Under the pieces are notes generated by a model that ran no database searches, was not told the DNA's origin, and saw nothing but the letters and a program-made list of their open reading frames with translations. Shown one piece after another: positions 47,573 through 56,874 of a stretch of DNA of 64,000 nucleotides. Origin of the DNA: Acidimicrobiia bacterium (GTDB lineage: Bacteria; Actinomycetota; Acidimicrobiia; Acidimicrobiales; SKKL01); assembly GCA_016649895.1 (NCBI GenBank), contig JAENWR010000002.1:1-64000 (forward strand). Direction: 5' to 3'. Within the stretch, counting starts at the first letter, position 1. Each line of letters opens with the position of its first letter. A program made the translations under genes and the position numbers.

Positions 47573-48787
47573 ATGACGACCGCTGAACCGATCCTCTACA
47601 ACCCGTTCGAACCCGGGTACTTCGACGACCCGTACGCCCAGTTCGCGCAGCTGCGCGAGCTCGACCCGGTGCACGCCACGCTCGACGGCAACTGGATGCT
47701 GTTCCGCTACGACGACGCCTTCCGGGTCCTGCGCGATCCCACCCTCAGCGTCGACGATCGCAACATCCGTTCGAGCGCCAAGTCCGAGCAGTTCTCCGAC
47801 ATCCGTGGCACCGACAAGGAGGTGCGGTCGATGCTCGGGCTCGACCCGCCCGACCACGACCGGTTGCGACGCCTGGTGTCGAAGGCGTTCACCCCGCGGG
47901 CCATCGAGGCGCTCCGTCCTCGGGTGCAGCAGCTCGTCGACGAGGCGCTCGATCGGGTGGCTGGCTCGGGCCGCATCGACCTCATCGCCGACCTGGCGTT
48001 CCCGCTGCCGTTCCAGGTCATCTCCGAGATGCTGGGCATGCCCGACGCCGACATGCTGCTGATCAGGGAGTGGTCGAACCACCTGGTGGAGACGCTCGAC
48101 CCGATCATCTCCGACGACGACGCCCGCACCGCCATCGAGTCGAGCCTGAGGATGTCGGAGTACCTCCAGGAGGTCATCGCCTGGAAGCGAGCGAACCCGG
48201 CCGACGACATGCTCACCGCGCTCATCGCGGCCGAGGAGGACGGCGACCGCCTCAGCTCGGCCGAGCTCGGCGCCCAGGTGTCGTTGCTGTTCATCGCCGG
48301 ACACGAGACCACGGTGAACCTCATCGGCAACGGCACCCGCGCCCTCCTGCACCACCCCGACCAGTGGGGTCGCCTGCTCACCGAACCCGACCTGATCACC
48401 AGTGGTATCGACGAGCTGCTTCGGTTCGACCCCCCGGTGCAGATCTCGCGGTGCATCACGCTGGCCGACATGGAGATCGACGGCCACACGATCGAGGCCG
48501 GGTCGTTCATGGCCACTGTGCTCGGTTCGGTCAACCGCGATCGGGCCAAGTGGGGCCCCACCGCCGACCAGCTCGACCTCAGCCGCTGCGACGCCGGCCA
48601 GCACCTGTCGTTCGGCAGTGGCCACCACTACTGCCTGGGCGCGTCGCTCGCCAAGCTCGAGGGGCAGGTGGCCATCGGCACGTTCGTGCGGCGGTTTCCC
48701 CACGCCCAGCTCGACGACGGGCCGGCCGAGTGGAACGGCCGCATCAACCTGCGCGGCCTCGAGCGCCTCCCGATCACCCTCGGCTGA
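47573..48787 (+). CDS. cytochrome P450
   Basis: A 404-residue soluble bacterial P450. The I-helix oxygen-binding motif is LFIAGHETTVNLIGNG, the ExxR is in DELLRFDPPVQISR, and the heme-binding loop is SFGSGHHYCLGASLAKLE with ligand Cys354. GGGGG four bases before the ATG serves as ribosome site. No ferredoxin or reductase gene is adjacent. Substrate unknown. Confidence 0.93.
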   Translation: MTTAEPILYNPFEPGYFDDPYAQFAQLRELDPVHATLDGNWMLFRYDDAFRVLRDPTLSVDDRNIRSSAKSEQFSDIRGTDKEVRSMLGLDPPDHDRLRRLVSKAFTPRAIEALRPRVQQLVDEALDRVAGSGRIDLIADLAFPLPFQVISEMLGMPDADMLLIREWSNHLVETLDPIISDDDARTAIESSLRMSEYLQEVIAWKRANPADDMLTALIAAEEDGDRLSSAELGAQVSLLFIAGHETTVNLIGNGTRALLHHPDQWGRLLTEPDLITSGIDELLRFDPPVQISRCITLADMEIDGHTIEAGSFMATVLGSVNRDRAKWGPTADQLDLSRCDAGQHLSFGSGHHYCLGASLAKLEGQVAIGTFVRRFPHAQLDDGPAEWNGRINLRGLERLPITLG

Positions 48788-48801
48788 GGAGGGGGACCGC
48801 G

Positions 48802-49213
48802 CTACTCGGCGTCGGTGGCGGCGACGATGGCTGCTGCGGCGGCGTGGTCGCCGTCGACCTCGAGCGCGGTGAGCGGCATCCGCCGGTAGAGCAGCAGGAC
48901 GAGGTCGGAGGCGTTTCCCCGCACCGTGGCGGCCACCTGACCCTGCCCCCGTGGTCCACGAGCTCCCGGTGTCGGTGGCGTGCAGGCGAACGGCGGGCCA
49001 GATGGTGTCGAGCGCGCCCTCGGTCATGATCGACAGGAACTCCGAGACCCCATCGTCGGCCACGTCGGGATCGAGCGACGTGGTGGTGACGCCGGTGGCC
49101 GATTCGGCATCCCACCGGCAGCCCGGCACCGGCACCGCAAGGTCATCGGCCCCCGCCACCACGGCCGCAAGCCGACCCGACTCGGCCTCGATCACGTCGA
49201 CAGGTTCGAACAC
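48802..49213 (-). pseudogene. maleylpyruvate-isomerase-family pseudogene
   Basis: The start is recognisable (VIEAESGRLAAVVAGADDLAVPVPGC), but the next residues are RWDAESATG, which belong to the HRWDAE motif roughly 90-100 residues further on in the family, so most of the helical bundle including the first metal His is deleted. The SCP2-like part then shifts frame near 48935, after LHATDTGSSWTTGAGSG, to RGNASDLVLLLYRRMPLTALEVDGDHAAAA. Two lesions make it non-functional. It is a degraded relative of the intact gene at 41783-42514. Confidence 0.75.
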
Positions 49214-49302
49214 GGGCAGCAGCGTATGCGCTCCTGGACGGGGTGGCCCGGGTGGTTCCGGCGCGCCGCCCCGGCGTCGCGCAGCGGCCAGACTGGCACC
49301 CG

Positions 49303-50844
49303 ATGATCGATCTTGCCGCCCGCCGACCTCTGGTTCCCGCCGTTCGCACGGTGGGGCTCGTCGCCGTGGCGGCGGTCGTGCTCGCCGTGCTCTCGAGCAG
49401 CGGGTCGGCCGAGACGGCTGGTGACGCTCCGCCCGAGTGGCCCACCGCCGTGCCGTCCGGCACCGGCGACCACTGGGTCGATCCCGCGTCGGCCGGCCAC
49501 CCGTGGGGCGACGCCGTCGACGGGATCCTCACCTTCCGGGGGAACCCCACCCGCACCTTCTACGGCACGGGCCCGTTGCCCACCGACCCGGTGCGACAGT
49601 GGCGCTACCCCGACGCCGCCATGTGCACCGAGTCCGAGGTAGAGCAGGGCGACCACAGCGGCACGTTCAACTGGTGCGGCACTGGCTGGACCGGACAGCC
49701 GTCGGTGTTCGAACGCGATGGGCGCACCTGGGTGGTGTTCGGCGCCTACGACCGCGGCATCCACTTCGTCGACGCGGCCGACGGTTCCGACATCATCCCC
49801 ACGTTCTTCACCGGCGACATCATCAAGGGTTCGGTCACCGTCGACCCCGACGGCTTCCCCCTCGTCTACAGCGGGTCGCGCGACAACCTCATGCACATCG
49901 TGGCCTTCGACGGCGACGAGCCCCGCGAGTTGTGGACCTTCGACGCCGCATCGGTCGATGGGCTGTGGAACGACGACTGGGACGCATCGCCGCTGGTGAT
50001 CGACGACCACATGTTCCAGGTGGGCGAGAACTCGTGGTGGTTCGTGTGGAAGCTGAACCGCGGCTACGACACCGAGGGGCGGGTCACCGTCGACCCCGAG
50101 CTGGTGTTCCAGGCGCGTGGCTGGGACGACGAGCTGCTCGACGACCTGGGCGACGAGCAGGTGTCGATCGAGAGCTCGATCGCCATCTCGGGCGACACGG
50201 CCTACTTCGCCAACTCCGGTGGCCTCGTGCAGGGTTGGGACATCTCCGGTCTGCGCGACGGCGAGGACCCCGAGCGGGTGTTCCGCTTCTGGACGGGCGA
50301 CGACACCGACGCCACCGTGGTGATCGACGACGAGGGCTTCCTCTACGTGGCGAGCCAGCACGAGCGGTTCAACGACCGCGCCGCTGAGGTGGGCCAGATC
50401 ATGAAGCTCGACCCCTCGCGCCCCGACGACCCGCTGGTGTGGTCGGTGCACGACCCCGACGGCAAGGGAGTGTGGGCCACCCCGGCCATCCACCGCGACG
50501 TGCTCATCGTTCCGACCGACGGGGGTCGCATCCTGGCCATCGATCGCGCCACGGGCGAGGTCCGGTGGGACATGTTCCTGCGTGGCCCCACCTGGCAGTC
50601 GCCGGTGGTGGTGGACGACGTGCTCGTACAGGGCGATTGCCGGGGCGGGGTGCTGAGGGGCTTCGATGTGTCCGACACGACGGTGGTTCCGCCCCAGCTG
50701 TGGTCGGTCGAGCTCGGCGGCTGCATCGAGTCGACGCCTGCTGCGTGGAACGGACAGATCTTCGTGGGCACCCGGGGCGGGTTCGTCCACGCCGTGGGCC
50801 AGCGCGAGGACGAACCGCTCGTGAGCCTGCCGGGTGGCGACTGA
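49303..50844 (+). CDS. exported PQQ-like beta-propeller protein
   Basis: A 513-residue protein. A single hydrophobic helix near the N terminus (TVGLVAVAAVVLAVLSSSG) acts as signal or anchor. The rest is repeated beta-propeller blades of the PQQ/quinoprotein type (WVVFGAYDRGIHFVDAADGSDIIP, GRILAIDRATGEVRWDMFLRGPTWQSPVVVDDVLVQ, GQIFVGTRGGFVHAV). No clear PQQ-binding catalytic residues are seen, so scaffold or binding function is more likely. CAGACT lies eight bases before ATG 49303. Confidence 0.75.
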   Translation: MIDLAARRPLVPAVRTVGLVAVAAVVLAVLSSSGSAETAGDAPPEWPTAVPSGTGDHWVDPASAGHPWGDAVDGILTFRGNPTRTFYGTGPLPTDPVRQWRYPDAAMCTESEVEQGDHSGTFNWCGTGWTGQPSVFERDGRTWVVFGAYDRGIHFVDAADGSDIIPTFFTGDIIKGSVTVDPDGFPLVYSGSRDNLMHIVAFDGDEPRELWTFDAASVDGLWNDDWDASPLVIDDHMFQVGENSWWFVWKLNRGYDTEGRVTVDPELVFQARGWDDELLDDLGDEQVSIESSIAISGDTAYFANSGGLVQGWDISGLRDGEDPERVFRFWTGDDTDATVVIDDEGFLYVASQHERFNDRAAEVGQIMKLDPSRPDDPLVWSVHDPDGKGVWATPAIHRDVLIVPTDGGRILAIDRATGEVRWDMFLRGPTWQSPVVVDDVLVQGDCRGGVLRGFDVSDTTVVPPQLWSVELGGCIESTPAAWNGQIFVGTRGGFVHAVGQREDEPLVSLPGGD

Positions 50845-50845
50845 G

Positions 50846-50870
50846 CCGTCGGAGCGGCGTCAGCCGACGG
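50846..50870. terminator. weak hairpin between the propeller gene and the DtxR gene
   Basis: CCGTCGG (50846-50852) pairs with CCGACGG (50864-50870) around an 11-base loop. It overlaps the last codons of the convergent DtxR-type gene; no U-tract follows. Confidence 0.35.
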
Positions 50871-51534
50871 GCGTGACCTGGATGCGCGACGCCACGAACT
50901 CTCCGATGCCCACGTGCTTGCCGTCGATCTCGACGATGGTGGTGCCGTCGGGCGAGACCGAGGCGACGATGCCGACCGTCCCGGGCATCACCGACGAGCT
51001 CTCGAGGAAGTCGAGGAGACCGGAGGTGAACTCGAGCTCCTCGGTGATGCGTCGCACGGTGAACTGGTCGCCCACCTCGACCGCGTCGAGCGTCGTCGTT
51101 CCGGGTGCCACCTCGTAGGCCGAGCCGGGGATCGGGTTGCCGTGCGGGCAGGTGGTGGGCTCGCCGAGCACCCGGGCCATGGCGACCTCGACGTTCTCGG
51201 AGATGATGTGCTCCCACTTGCCAGCCTCCTGGTGGGCCTCGGCCCACGACAGGTGGAGGACATCGGTCAGGAACCGCTCGGCGAGACGGTGGCGGCGCAC
51301 CACGGTGGTGGCCAGCGACTGGCCGTAGTCGGTGAGGCGGATGGTGCGGTCGACGTCGACGAGGCCCTCGGCCTCCATGCGGCGGATCATCTCCGAGACA
51401 GCAGGGCGAGACACCTCGAGCCGTTCGGCGATGCGGGCCTGGATGACGTCGACCTCGTCCTCGTGCAGTTCGTAGATGGTTTCGCAGTATTCCTCGAAGG
51501 CCGGATGGAACTCGGGAGTCTTGTAGATGGCCAT
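50860..51534 (-). CDS. DtxR/MntR-family metal-dependent regulator
   Basis: A 224-residue repressor. The winged helix is HPAFEEYCETIYELHEDEVDVIQARIAERLEVSRPAVSEMIRRMEAEGLVD. The dimerisation/metal region has RHRLAERFLTDVLHLSWAEAHQEAGKWEHIISENVEVAMARVLG and CPHGNPIPG. A C-terminal FeoA/SH3-like domain follows. Family members sense Fe(II) or Mn(II). ATG 51534 has TAGACT seven bases upstream and shares a 57-base divergent gap with a lipoprotein gene, which it may control. Confidence 0.9.
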   Translation of the reverse strand: MAIYKTPEFHPAFEEYCETIYELHEDEVDVIQARIAERLEVSRPAVSEMIRRMEAEGLVDVDRTIRLTDYGQSLATTVVRRHRLAERFLTDVLHLSWAEAHQEAGKWEHIISENVEVAMARVLGEPTTCPHGNPIPGSAYEVAPGTTTLDAVEVGDQFTVRRITEELEFTSGLLDFLESSSVMPGTVGIVASVSPDGTTIVEIDGKHVGIGEFVASRIQVTPVG

Positions 51535-51541
51535 GACCGGG

Positions 51542-51547
51542 AGTCTA
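51542..51547 (-). promoter_or_regulatory. -10-like hexamer TAGACT of the DtxR-type gene
   Basis: It ends seven bases before ATG 51534. The opposing promoter hexamer is at 51580-51585. Confidence 0.5.
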
Positions 51548-51579
51548 CGAGCGGGGTCTGCGTCGTGCGCTGGCTGATC

Positions 51580-51585
51580 TACCGT
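51580..51585 (+). promoter_or_regulatory. -10-like hexamer TACCGT of the lipoprotein gene
   Basis: It ends six bases before ATG 51592; the two divergent hexamers are 32 bases apart. Confidence 0.5.
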
Positions 51586-51591
51586 CGTGGG

Positions 51592-52371
51592 ATGCGAACT
51601 CGAGCGCGAACGATCCTGGTGGCGTCGGTCTTGGTCCTCGGCGCGTGCTCCGACAGCGGCGGCGACGACGAGGGGGCCGAGCCGGCGCCGTCGGTCACCG
51701 AACCGGCCGGCACCACCACCACATCGACCTCCGGCGAGAGCACCACGACGTCCACCGCGGCGGCCACGGGCTGCCCCGACTCGATGCCGATGACCGCCGA
51801 GCTCGGCGATCTCGAGGTCGCCGCCGAGGGGTTCGACGGCGATGGCGACGGCGCCGCCGACGAGCTCTCGGTCGTTGCTACAGCAGACGACGAGTGGCAG
51901 GTGCGGGTGGCCTGGGCGGCAGGTGGCTCGACCGGCGCCCCGATCGTCGACGCGTTCATGGGTGCGCGTCCGCTCGGCGGCCACGACCTCGACGGTGACG
52001 GCATCGACGAGGCGTTCATCGCCATCTCCGGGCCCGCGTCTGGGATGCTGGTGGGCCTCTATCGCACCGACGGCTGCGACCTGGTCCCGGTGCTCGATGC
52101 CGGCACCGGGCAGCCGTTCGTGTTCCCGGTGACCGCTTCCATCGGCGCCTTCTCCGGTGCGTCGTGCGGTTCGATCGGCAACATCGCCCTCATCAACGGC
52201 GAGCTCATCGACGCCGACGCCGGCGAGTACGAGGTGGCCGAGACTCCCTACGTCTACGACAGCACCTCTGGTTCGCTCACCGCCGCACCGGGCGACGGCG
52301 GGTCAGCCGGGTTCGACGAGGCCGGCCGGCTCGCCACCCTCGACTGCGGCTCACTCGACGGCGCGCTGTAG
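51592..52371 (+). CDS. secreted lipoprotein with FG-GAP/EF-hand-like calcium motifs
   Basis: A 259-residue lipoprotein with lipobox LVLGAC at residues 14-19 and a Thr/Ser-rich linker. The mature domain has FDGDGDGAADELSV and HDLDGDGIDEAFIAI, DxDxDG loops typical of FG-GAP or dockerin-like calcium sites. Four or more Cys (GCPDS, DGCDL, ASCGS, LDCGS) may form disulfides. Function unknown. It is divergent from the DtxR-type regulator. Confidence 0.72.
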   Translation: MRTRARTILVASVLVLGACSDSGGDDEGAEPAPSVTEPAGTTTTSTSGESTTTSTAAATGCPDSMPMTAELGDLEVAAEGFDGDGDGAADELSVVATADDEWQVRVAWAAGGSTGAPIVDAFMGARPLGGHDLDGDGIDEAFIAISGPASGMLVGLYRTDGCDLVPVLDAGTGQPFVFPVTASIGAFSGASCGSIGNIALINGELIDADAGEYEVAETPYVYDSTSGSLTAAPGDGGSAGFDEAGRLATLDCGSLDGAL

Positions 52372-52440
52372 CAACGTTCTCCCCCGGGCATGTCGCCGAT
52401 GGCACGCCGGTCGGGCTGGGGTGTCGACGGGCTCGCGAGC

Positions 52441-52446
52441 TAGCGT
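52441..52446 (+). promoter_or_regulatory. -10-like hexamer TAGCGT of the small membrane protein gene
   Basis: It ends eight bases before GTG 52455, 70 bases after the lipoprotein stop. Confidence 0.42.
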
Positions 52447-52454
52447 CGAGTCCC

Positions 52455-52859
52455 GTGAGCACCACCGCCCCTGCCATGGCCACCGCCACCCTTCCCTCCC
52501 GCTCCGGGGCCGATCGAGCCATGCGCCGCCTGCTCCGGCTCCCCGTCGATGCCCCCAAGGCCAGCCTGCTCGACGGGCAGAGCGCCTTCAGCACCTCGAT
52601 CGCCATCTCCGCGACCCGCTGCCTCATCACCTACGTGCTCCTGCCGGTGCTGCGGCCCATCATCGACCTCAGCGGCGGGGTCGGGCCGGCGCTCGGGCTG
52701 TTCGTCGGCGTCGTCTCGATGGCGGCCATCACCTACTCGATGCGGCGGTTCTTCGCCGCCGATCACAAGTACCGGTGGCACTACGCCGCCATCGGCGGCG
52801 CCATCTTCGGGCTCCTCATCGTGCAGACCGTCGTCGACGTCGAGGCCCTCCTCGGCTGA
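52455..52859 (+). CDS. small multi-helix membrane protein
   Basis: A 134-residue protein with three predicted hydrophobic segments (AISATRCLITYVLLPVLRPIIDL, VGPALGLFVGVVSMAAITY, YAAIGGAIFGLLIVQTVV). The motif RRFFAADHKYRWHYAAIG between helices 2 and 3 is charged. I do not recognise a family. It ends 48 bases before ilvA. Confidence 0.65.
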   Translation: MSTTAPAMATATLPSRSGADRAMRRLLRLPVDAPKASLLDGQSAFSTSIAISATRCLITYVLLPVLRPIIDLSGGVGPALGLFVGVVSMAAITYSMRRFFAADHKYRWHYAAIGGAIFGLLIVQTVVDVEALLG

Positions 52860-52907
52860 TCCCCCCGCCGGCGCGGCAGTCCGGCAGGATGGGCACGAGG
52901 AGACCCC

Positions 52908-54467
52908 ATGGCCCAACCCCCGCCCCCGCCCCGACTCGACGAGATGCTGCGCTCGATCCTGACCTCGCGCGTCTACGAGGTGGCGGTCGAGACCCCGCTC
53001 GATCTGGCCCCGCGGCTGTCGGCGCGGCTCGGCTGCTCGGTGCACTTCAAGCGCGAGGACCTGCAACCGGTCTTCAGCTTCAAGTTGAGGGGGGCCCACA
53101 ACAAGATCGCCCACCTCGCGCCCGACGAGCTCGAGCGCGGGGTCATCACTGCCAGCGCCGGCAACCACGCGCAGGGCGTGGCGTACTCGGCCCGTCACCT
53201 GGGCATCCGGGCGCTGATCGTGATGCCCGAGACCACACCCTCGATCAAGGTCGACGCGGTGCGCGCCCTCGGTGCCGAGGTGGTCCTCATCGGCGACAAC
53301 TACAGCGAAGCCCAGGACCACTGCGACACGCTCATCGAGTCGACGGGCATGACGTTCGTGCACCCGTTCGACGACCCTCTCGTGGTGGCGGGTCAGGGCA
53401 CCATCGCCGACGAGATCGTGCGCAAGGCCACCGGTGGGCTGCACGCCGTGTTCGTCCCGGTGGGCGGTGGTGGGCTCATCTCCGGCATCGGCGCCTACCT
53501 CAAGGCCGTCGTACCCACGACGCGGGTGATCGGGGTGGAGTCGATCGAGGCCGATGCCATGACCCGCTCGCTGGCCGCAGGACATCCCGTCGACCTCGAC
53601 GAGGTGGGGATCTTCGCCGACGGCGTGGCGGTCCGCCGGGTGGGCACCTACACCTTCCCGCTGGCCCGCCAGGTCATCGACGAGATCGTCACGGTCACCA
53701 ACGACGAGATCAGCGGCGCCATCAAGGACGTCTTCGACGACACCCGAACCATCGTCGAGCCGGCCGGGGCCTTGTCGGTGGCGGGGATGAAGCGGTGGGC
53801 CGAGGAGCACGACGTGGCGGGCCGGCACCTCGTGGCCGTGCTGAGCGGTGCCAACATGAACTTCGATCGCCTGCGGTTCGTGGCCGAGCAGGCCGAGCTC
53901 GGCGAGGCGCGCGAGGCGCTGTTCTCGGTCACGATCCCCGAGCGGCAAGGTTCGTTCCGTGACTTCTGCGCCACCCTCGGTCGCCGGGTCATCACCGAGT
54001 TCAACTACCGGCTCAATGGCCGCGACGCCGCCCACATCTTCGTCGGCGTCAGCACCGAGTCGCGCCGCGATGCCGCCTCGCTGGCCGACACCCTGCGCGC
54101 TCGTGGGTACGACACCGTCGATCTCTCCGACAACGAGGTGGCCAAGCTCCACGTTCGCCACATGGTGGGCGGGCGCGGCCCCGATGGGCTCGACGAGCTC
54201 CTCTTCCGGTTCGAGTTCCCCGAACGGCCGGGAGCGCTCATGGGGTTCCTCGAGACCCTCGGCGGCCGCTGGAACATCAGCCTCTTCCACTACCGCAACC
54301 ACGGAGCCGACGTCGGTCGGGTCCTCGCCGCGTTCGAGGTGCCCGCCGCCGACCACGACGAGTTCCGCTCGTTCCTCGACGCGCTCGGTTACCGGGCGCA
54401 CAGCGAGGTCGACAACCCTGCCTACGACAGCTTCCTGACCCGACACGAGGGGGGTCGGACGGAGTGA
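52908..54467 (+). CDS. ilvA: threonine ammonia-lyase, biosynthetic
   Basis: A 519-residue PLP enzyme that converts threonine to 2-oxobutyrate for isoleucine synthesis. The PLP lysine is Lys59 (FSFKLRGAHNK), the phosphate loop is VGGGGLISGIG and ITASAGNHAQGVAY is conserved. Two C-terminal ACT-like regulatory domains (about 325-515) indicate the long, isoleucine-inhibited form. GAGGAG precedes the ATG. The GNAT gene overlaps its end by four bases. Confidence 0.93.
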   Translation: MAQPPPPPRLDEMLRSILTSRVYEVAVETPLDLAPRLSARLGCSVHFKREDLQPVFSFKLRGAHNKIAHLAPDELERGVITASAGNHAQGVAYSARHLGIRALIVMPETTPSIKVDAVRALGAEVVLIGDNYSEAQDHCDTLIESTGMTFVHPFDDPLVVAGQGTIADEIVRKATGGLHAVFVPVGGGGLISGIGAYLKAVVPTTRVIGVESIEADAMTRSLAAGHPVDLDEVGIFADGVAVRRVGTYTFPLARQVIDEIVTVTNDEISGAIKDVFDDTRTIVEPAGALSVAGMKRWAEEHDVAGRHLVAVLSGANMNFDRLRFVAEQAELGEAREALFSVTIPERQGSFRDFCATLGRRVITEFNYRLNGRDAAHIFVGVSTESRRDAASLADTLRARGYDTVDLSDNEVAKLHVRHMVGGRGPDGLDELLFRFEFPERPGALMGFLETLGGRWNISLFHYRNHGADVGRVLAAFEVPAADHDEFRSFLDALGYRAHSEVDNPAYDSFLTRHEGGRTE

Positions 54468-54919
54468 CGACGCTGGACCGCTCCATCCGCGACGCCACCA
54501 TCGACGATGTCGACGAGATCCTCACCCTCATCGGCGAGCTGGCCGACTACGAGCACCTCCGCCACGAGGCGGTGGCCACCACCGACCAGCTGCGCGAGCA
54601 CCTCTTCGGCCCCGACCCTGCCGCCCACGTCCTCATCGTCGAGACCCTCTCGGGCGCCGTGGCCGGCTTCGCCCTCTGGTTCCGCACCTTCTCCACGTTC
54701 GTGGGGGTGCCGGGCATCTGGCTCGAGGACCTGTTCGTGCGTCCCGAGCATCGGGGGCACGGTCATGGTCGTGCCCTCATCGAGCGCCTGCGCGCCATGA
54801 CCGATGGTCGCGTCGAGTGGGCGGTGCTCGACTGGAACGAGCCGTCGATCGCCTTCTACCGAGGCTTGGGTGCTCGCCCGATCGAGGGCTGGACCCGCTA
54901 CCGCTGGACCCTCGGCTGA
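54464..54919 (+). CDS. GNAT-family N-acetyltransferase (SSAT-like)
   Basis: A 151-residue GNAT protein. ELADYEHLRHEAVATTDQLREHLFG and GIWLEDLFVRPEHRGHGHGRALIERL resemble spermidine/diamine N-acetyltransferases; the C-terminal NEPSIAFYRGLGARPIEGW completes the acetyl-CoA fold. Substrate not proven. It is translationally coupled to ilvA. Confidence 0.85.
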   Translation: MTTLDRSIRDATIDDVDEILTLIGELADYEHLRHEAVATTDQLREHLFGPDPAAHVLIVETLSGAVAGFALWFRTFSTFVGVPGIWLEDLFVRPEHRGHGHGRALIERLRAMTDGRVEWAVLDWNEPSIAFYRGLGARPIEGWTRYRWTLG

Positions 54920-54995
54920 CGTGCCGAACCGGTCTGTCCCTGGTTTCCGTCGCTGGGCGACGACAACGAGGGACAGTGTGACCCACGCTCCTAGA

Positions 54996-55547
54996 TCAGT
55001 CGTCGGTGATGTCGGTGGTGCCCTGGTCGAAGTAGCCCTGGTGCTGGATCGGCTCGGTGATCGTGGTGATCACCCCAGCGATGTTGGCGATGATGCGCTT
55101 GAGGTAGCGGTGGAGCCCCGCCCGGGGCACCGCGTGGTGGCCGGGGAGGTCGGAGTGCATCCACTCGCGGATGTGCCCCTCCTCCTGGGCGCGCATGGCG
55201 TCGGCACGGGCGCGGAAGTCGGCCACGCGCTGGGGGTCGGGATCGACGAGCAGCTCGGCCACCTCGTCGAGCATCGCCGAGATCGCCATGTGGACGTCGA
55301 TGAACTGCTGCACGTCGTCGGCGCCGGAGAAGTCGACGCCTTCGTCGGAGAGGTCGAAGACGTTCTTGGCCTGGTCGCCGATGCGCTCGATCTTCTTGAT
55401 GAGCAGGATGTAGCCGAGGACGTCGCCGATGTCGTCGGCGCCCTGCACCGTGACGTGCACGATCAGCTCTCGGCGCAGCTCCTGTTCGGCCCGGTTGATG
55501 CGGCTGTCGGTGGAGTGGATCTCGTCGGCGACGTCGGCAGGTGGCAC
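54996..55547 (-). pseudogene. PhoU-domain protein lacking its 5' part
   Basis: The C-terminal PhoU-type part remains: SRINRAEQELRRELIVHVTVQ, LLIKKIERIGDQAKNVFDL and a helical tail. Homologues begin about 40 residues earlier; here coding sense stops at about 55540, exactly where the carotenoid-oxygenase fragment begins on the other strand. A GTG at 55547 could give 183 residues, but promoter and N terminus are lost. Confidence 0.72.
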
Positions 55548-56793
55548 AACGGGCGATACCTCCGCAACGGTCCCAACCCCGTGACCCCGGTCGACCCCAC
55601 CACCTACCACTGGTTCACCGGCGATGCGATGGTGCACGGCATCTCCCTGGGCGAGGGCCGCGCCGAGTGGTACCGGGCCCGCCACGTCCGTTCGACGCGG
55701 GTGTCAGAGGCACTCGACGAGGTTCCGGTGCCGGGTGAGCGCCACGGCGGGATGGAGACGGCCAACACCAACGTCGTCGGCATCGGTGGTCGCACGTTCG
55801 CGCTGGTGGAGGCCGGTGCGCGTCCGGTGGAGCTGAGCCGCGAGCTCGACACCATCGAGCACTCGAACTTCGGCGGCACGCTGCCCAACGGCTACGCCGC
55901 CCATCCCAAGGTGGATCCGGTCACCGGTGGCCTGCACACGATCGCCTACCACTGGGCGCTGCCCGACCTGCAGTACGTGGTGGTGCGACCCGATGCCACG
56001 GTCCGCCAGGTGACCGACGTGCAGGTGCCCGGCAGTCCCATGTTGCACGACTGCTCGATCACCGAGCGGTGGATGGTGGTCTACGACCTCCCTGTGGTCT
56101 TCGACCTCGAGTCGGCGGCGGCCGGCGCCAGCTTCCCCTACGGCTGGGACACCGGCTTACGGCGCTCGGGTCGGGCTCATCCCCCTCGGCGGTTCCGGTG
56201 CTGCCGTCCGCTGGTTCGACGTGGGCCCGTGCTACGTGTTCCACCCGCTCAACGCGTTCGACGACGGCGAGCGCGTGGTGCTCGACGTGGTGCGCTACGA
56301 CCGGATGTTCGATGCCAACCGGCTGGGTCCCGACGACTCGGCGCCCCACCTGTGGCGCTGGACCATCGACACCGCTACGGGCACGACGCACGAGGAGCAG
56401 CTCTCTGACCTGCCGTTCGAGTTCCCCAGGGTCGACGAGCGCAGGGTGGGCCGCCGTCACCGGTATGGCTACGGAACCACGATCGCGCGCGGCACCAGCG
56501 GCAACGAGTTCGCCGGTCAGCTCGTGCGCACCGATGCGAGCGACGGCACGACGCAGGTGGTCGATCTGGGCGCCGGTCGCACCTCGGGCGAGTGGGTGAT
56601 GGTCCCGCGCGACCACGGCAGCGCCGAGGACGACGGATGGCTCCTCAGCCTGGTGCACGATGCGACGACCGACCGCAGCGAGGTCGTGGTGCTGGCCGCC
56701 GATGATCTCGCCGGCGGGCCGGTCGCGGCAGTGGAGCTTCCCAACCGCGTGCCCGTCGGGTTCCACGGCAACTGGGTCGCCGACGATCGGTGA
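55540..56793 (+). pseudogene. carotenoid-oxygenase-family (RPE65) pseudogene
   Basis: It starts inside the family at NGRYLRNGPNPVTPVDPTTYHWFTGDAMVHG, lacking the roughly 30 N-terminal residues before it. The expected metal-His segments are present (AYHWALPD, MLHDCSITERWMVVYDLP). At 56157-56158 an extra T shifts the frame; reading after it gives GARVGLIPLGGSGAAVRWFDVGPCYVFHPLNAFDDG and continues to a normal end at 56793, with FHGNWV. The product would have been an iron enzyme cleaving carotenoid or lignostilbene double bonds. If the extra T is a sequencing error, only the 5' truncation remains. Confidence 0.8.
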
Positions 56794-56804
56794 CCGGACG
56801 CGGA

Positions 56805-56832
56805 AGGGGCCCGGCCGTGTGGCCGGGCCCCT
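56805..56832. terminator. strong GC hairpin between convergent units
   Basis: Twelve-base arms (56805-56816 and 56821-56832) around GTGT. It lies between the carotenoid-oxygenase remnant and the solute-binding-protein gene and can serve both strands. Confidence 0.8.
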
Positions 56833-56874
56833 CGCGTTCAGTCCTCGTTGCTCCTCGAAGAGGAGTGCCTGTTG

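Noticed and set aside
47498-49213. 571-residue minus-strand open frame
   Set aside because: Only its first 90 or so codons correspond to a family (the maleylpyruvate-isomerase-type pseudogene); the rest is antisense to the P450 gene.
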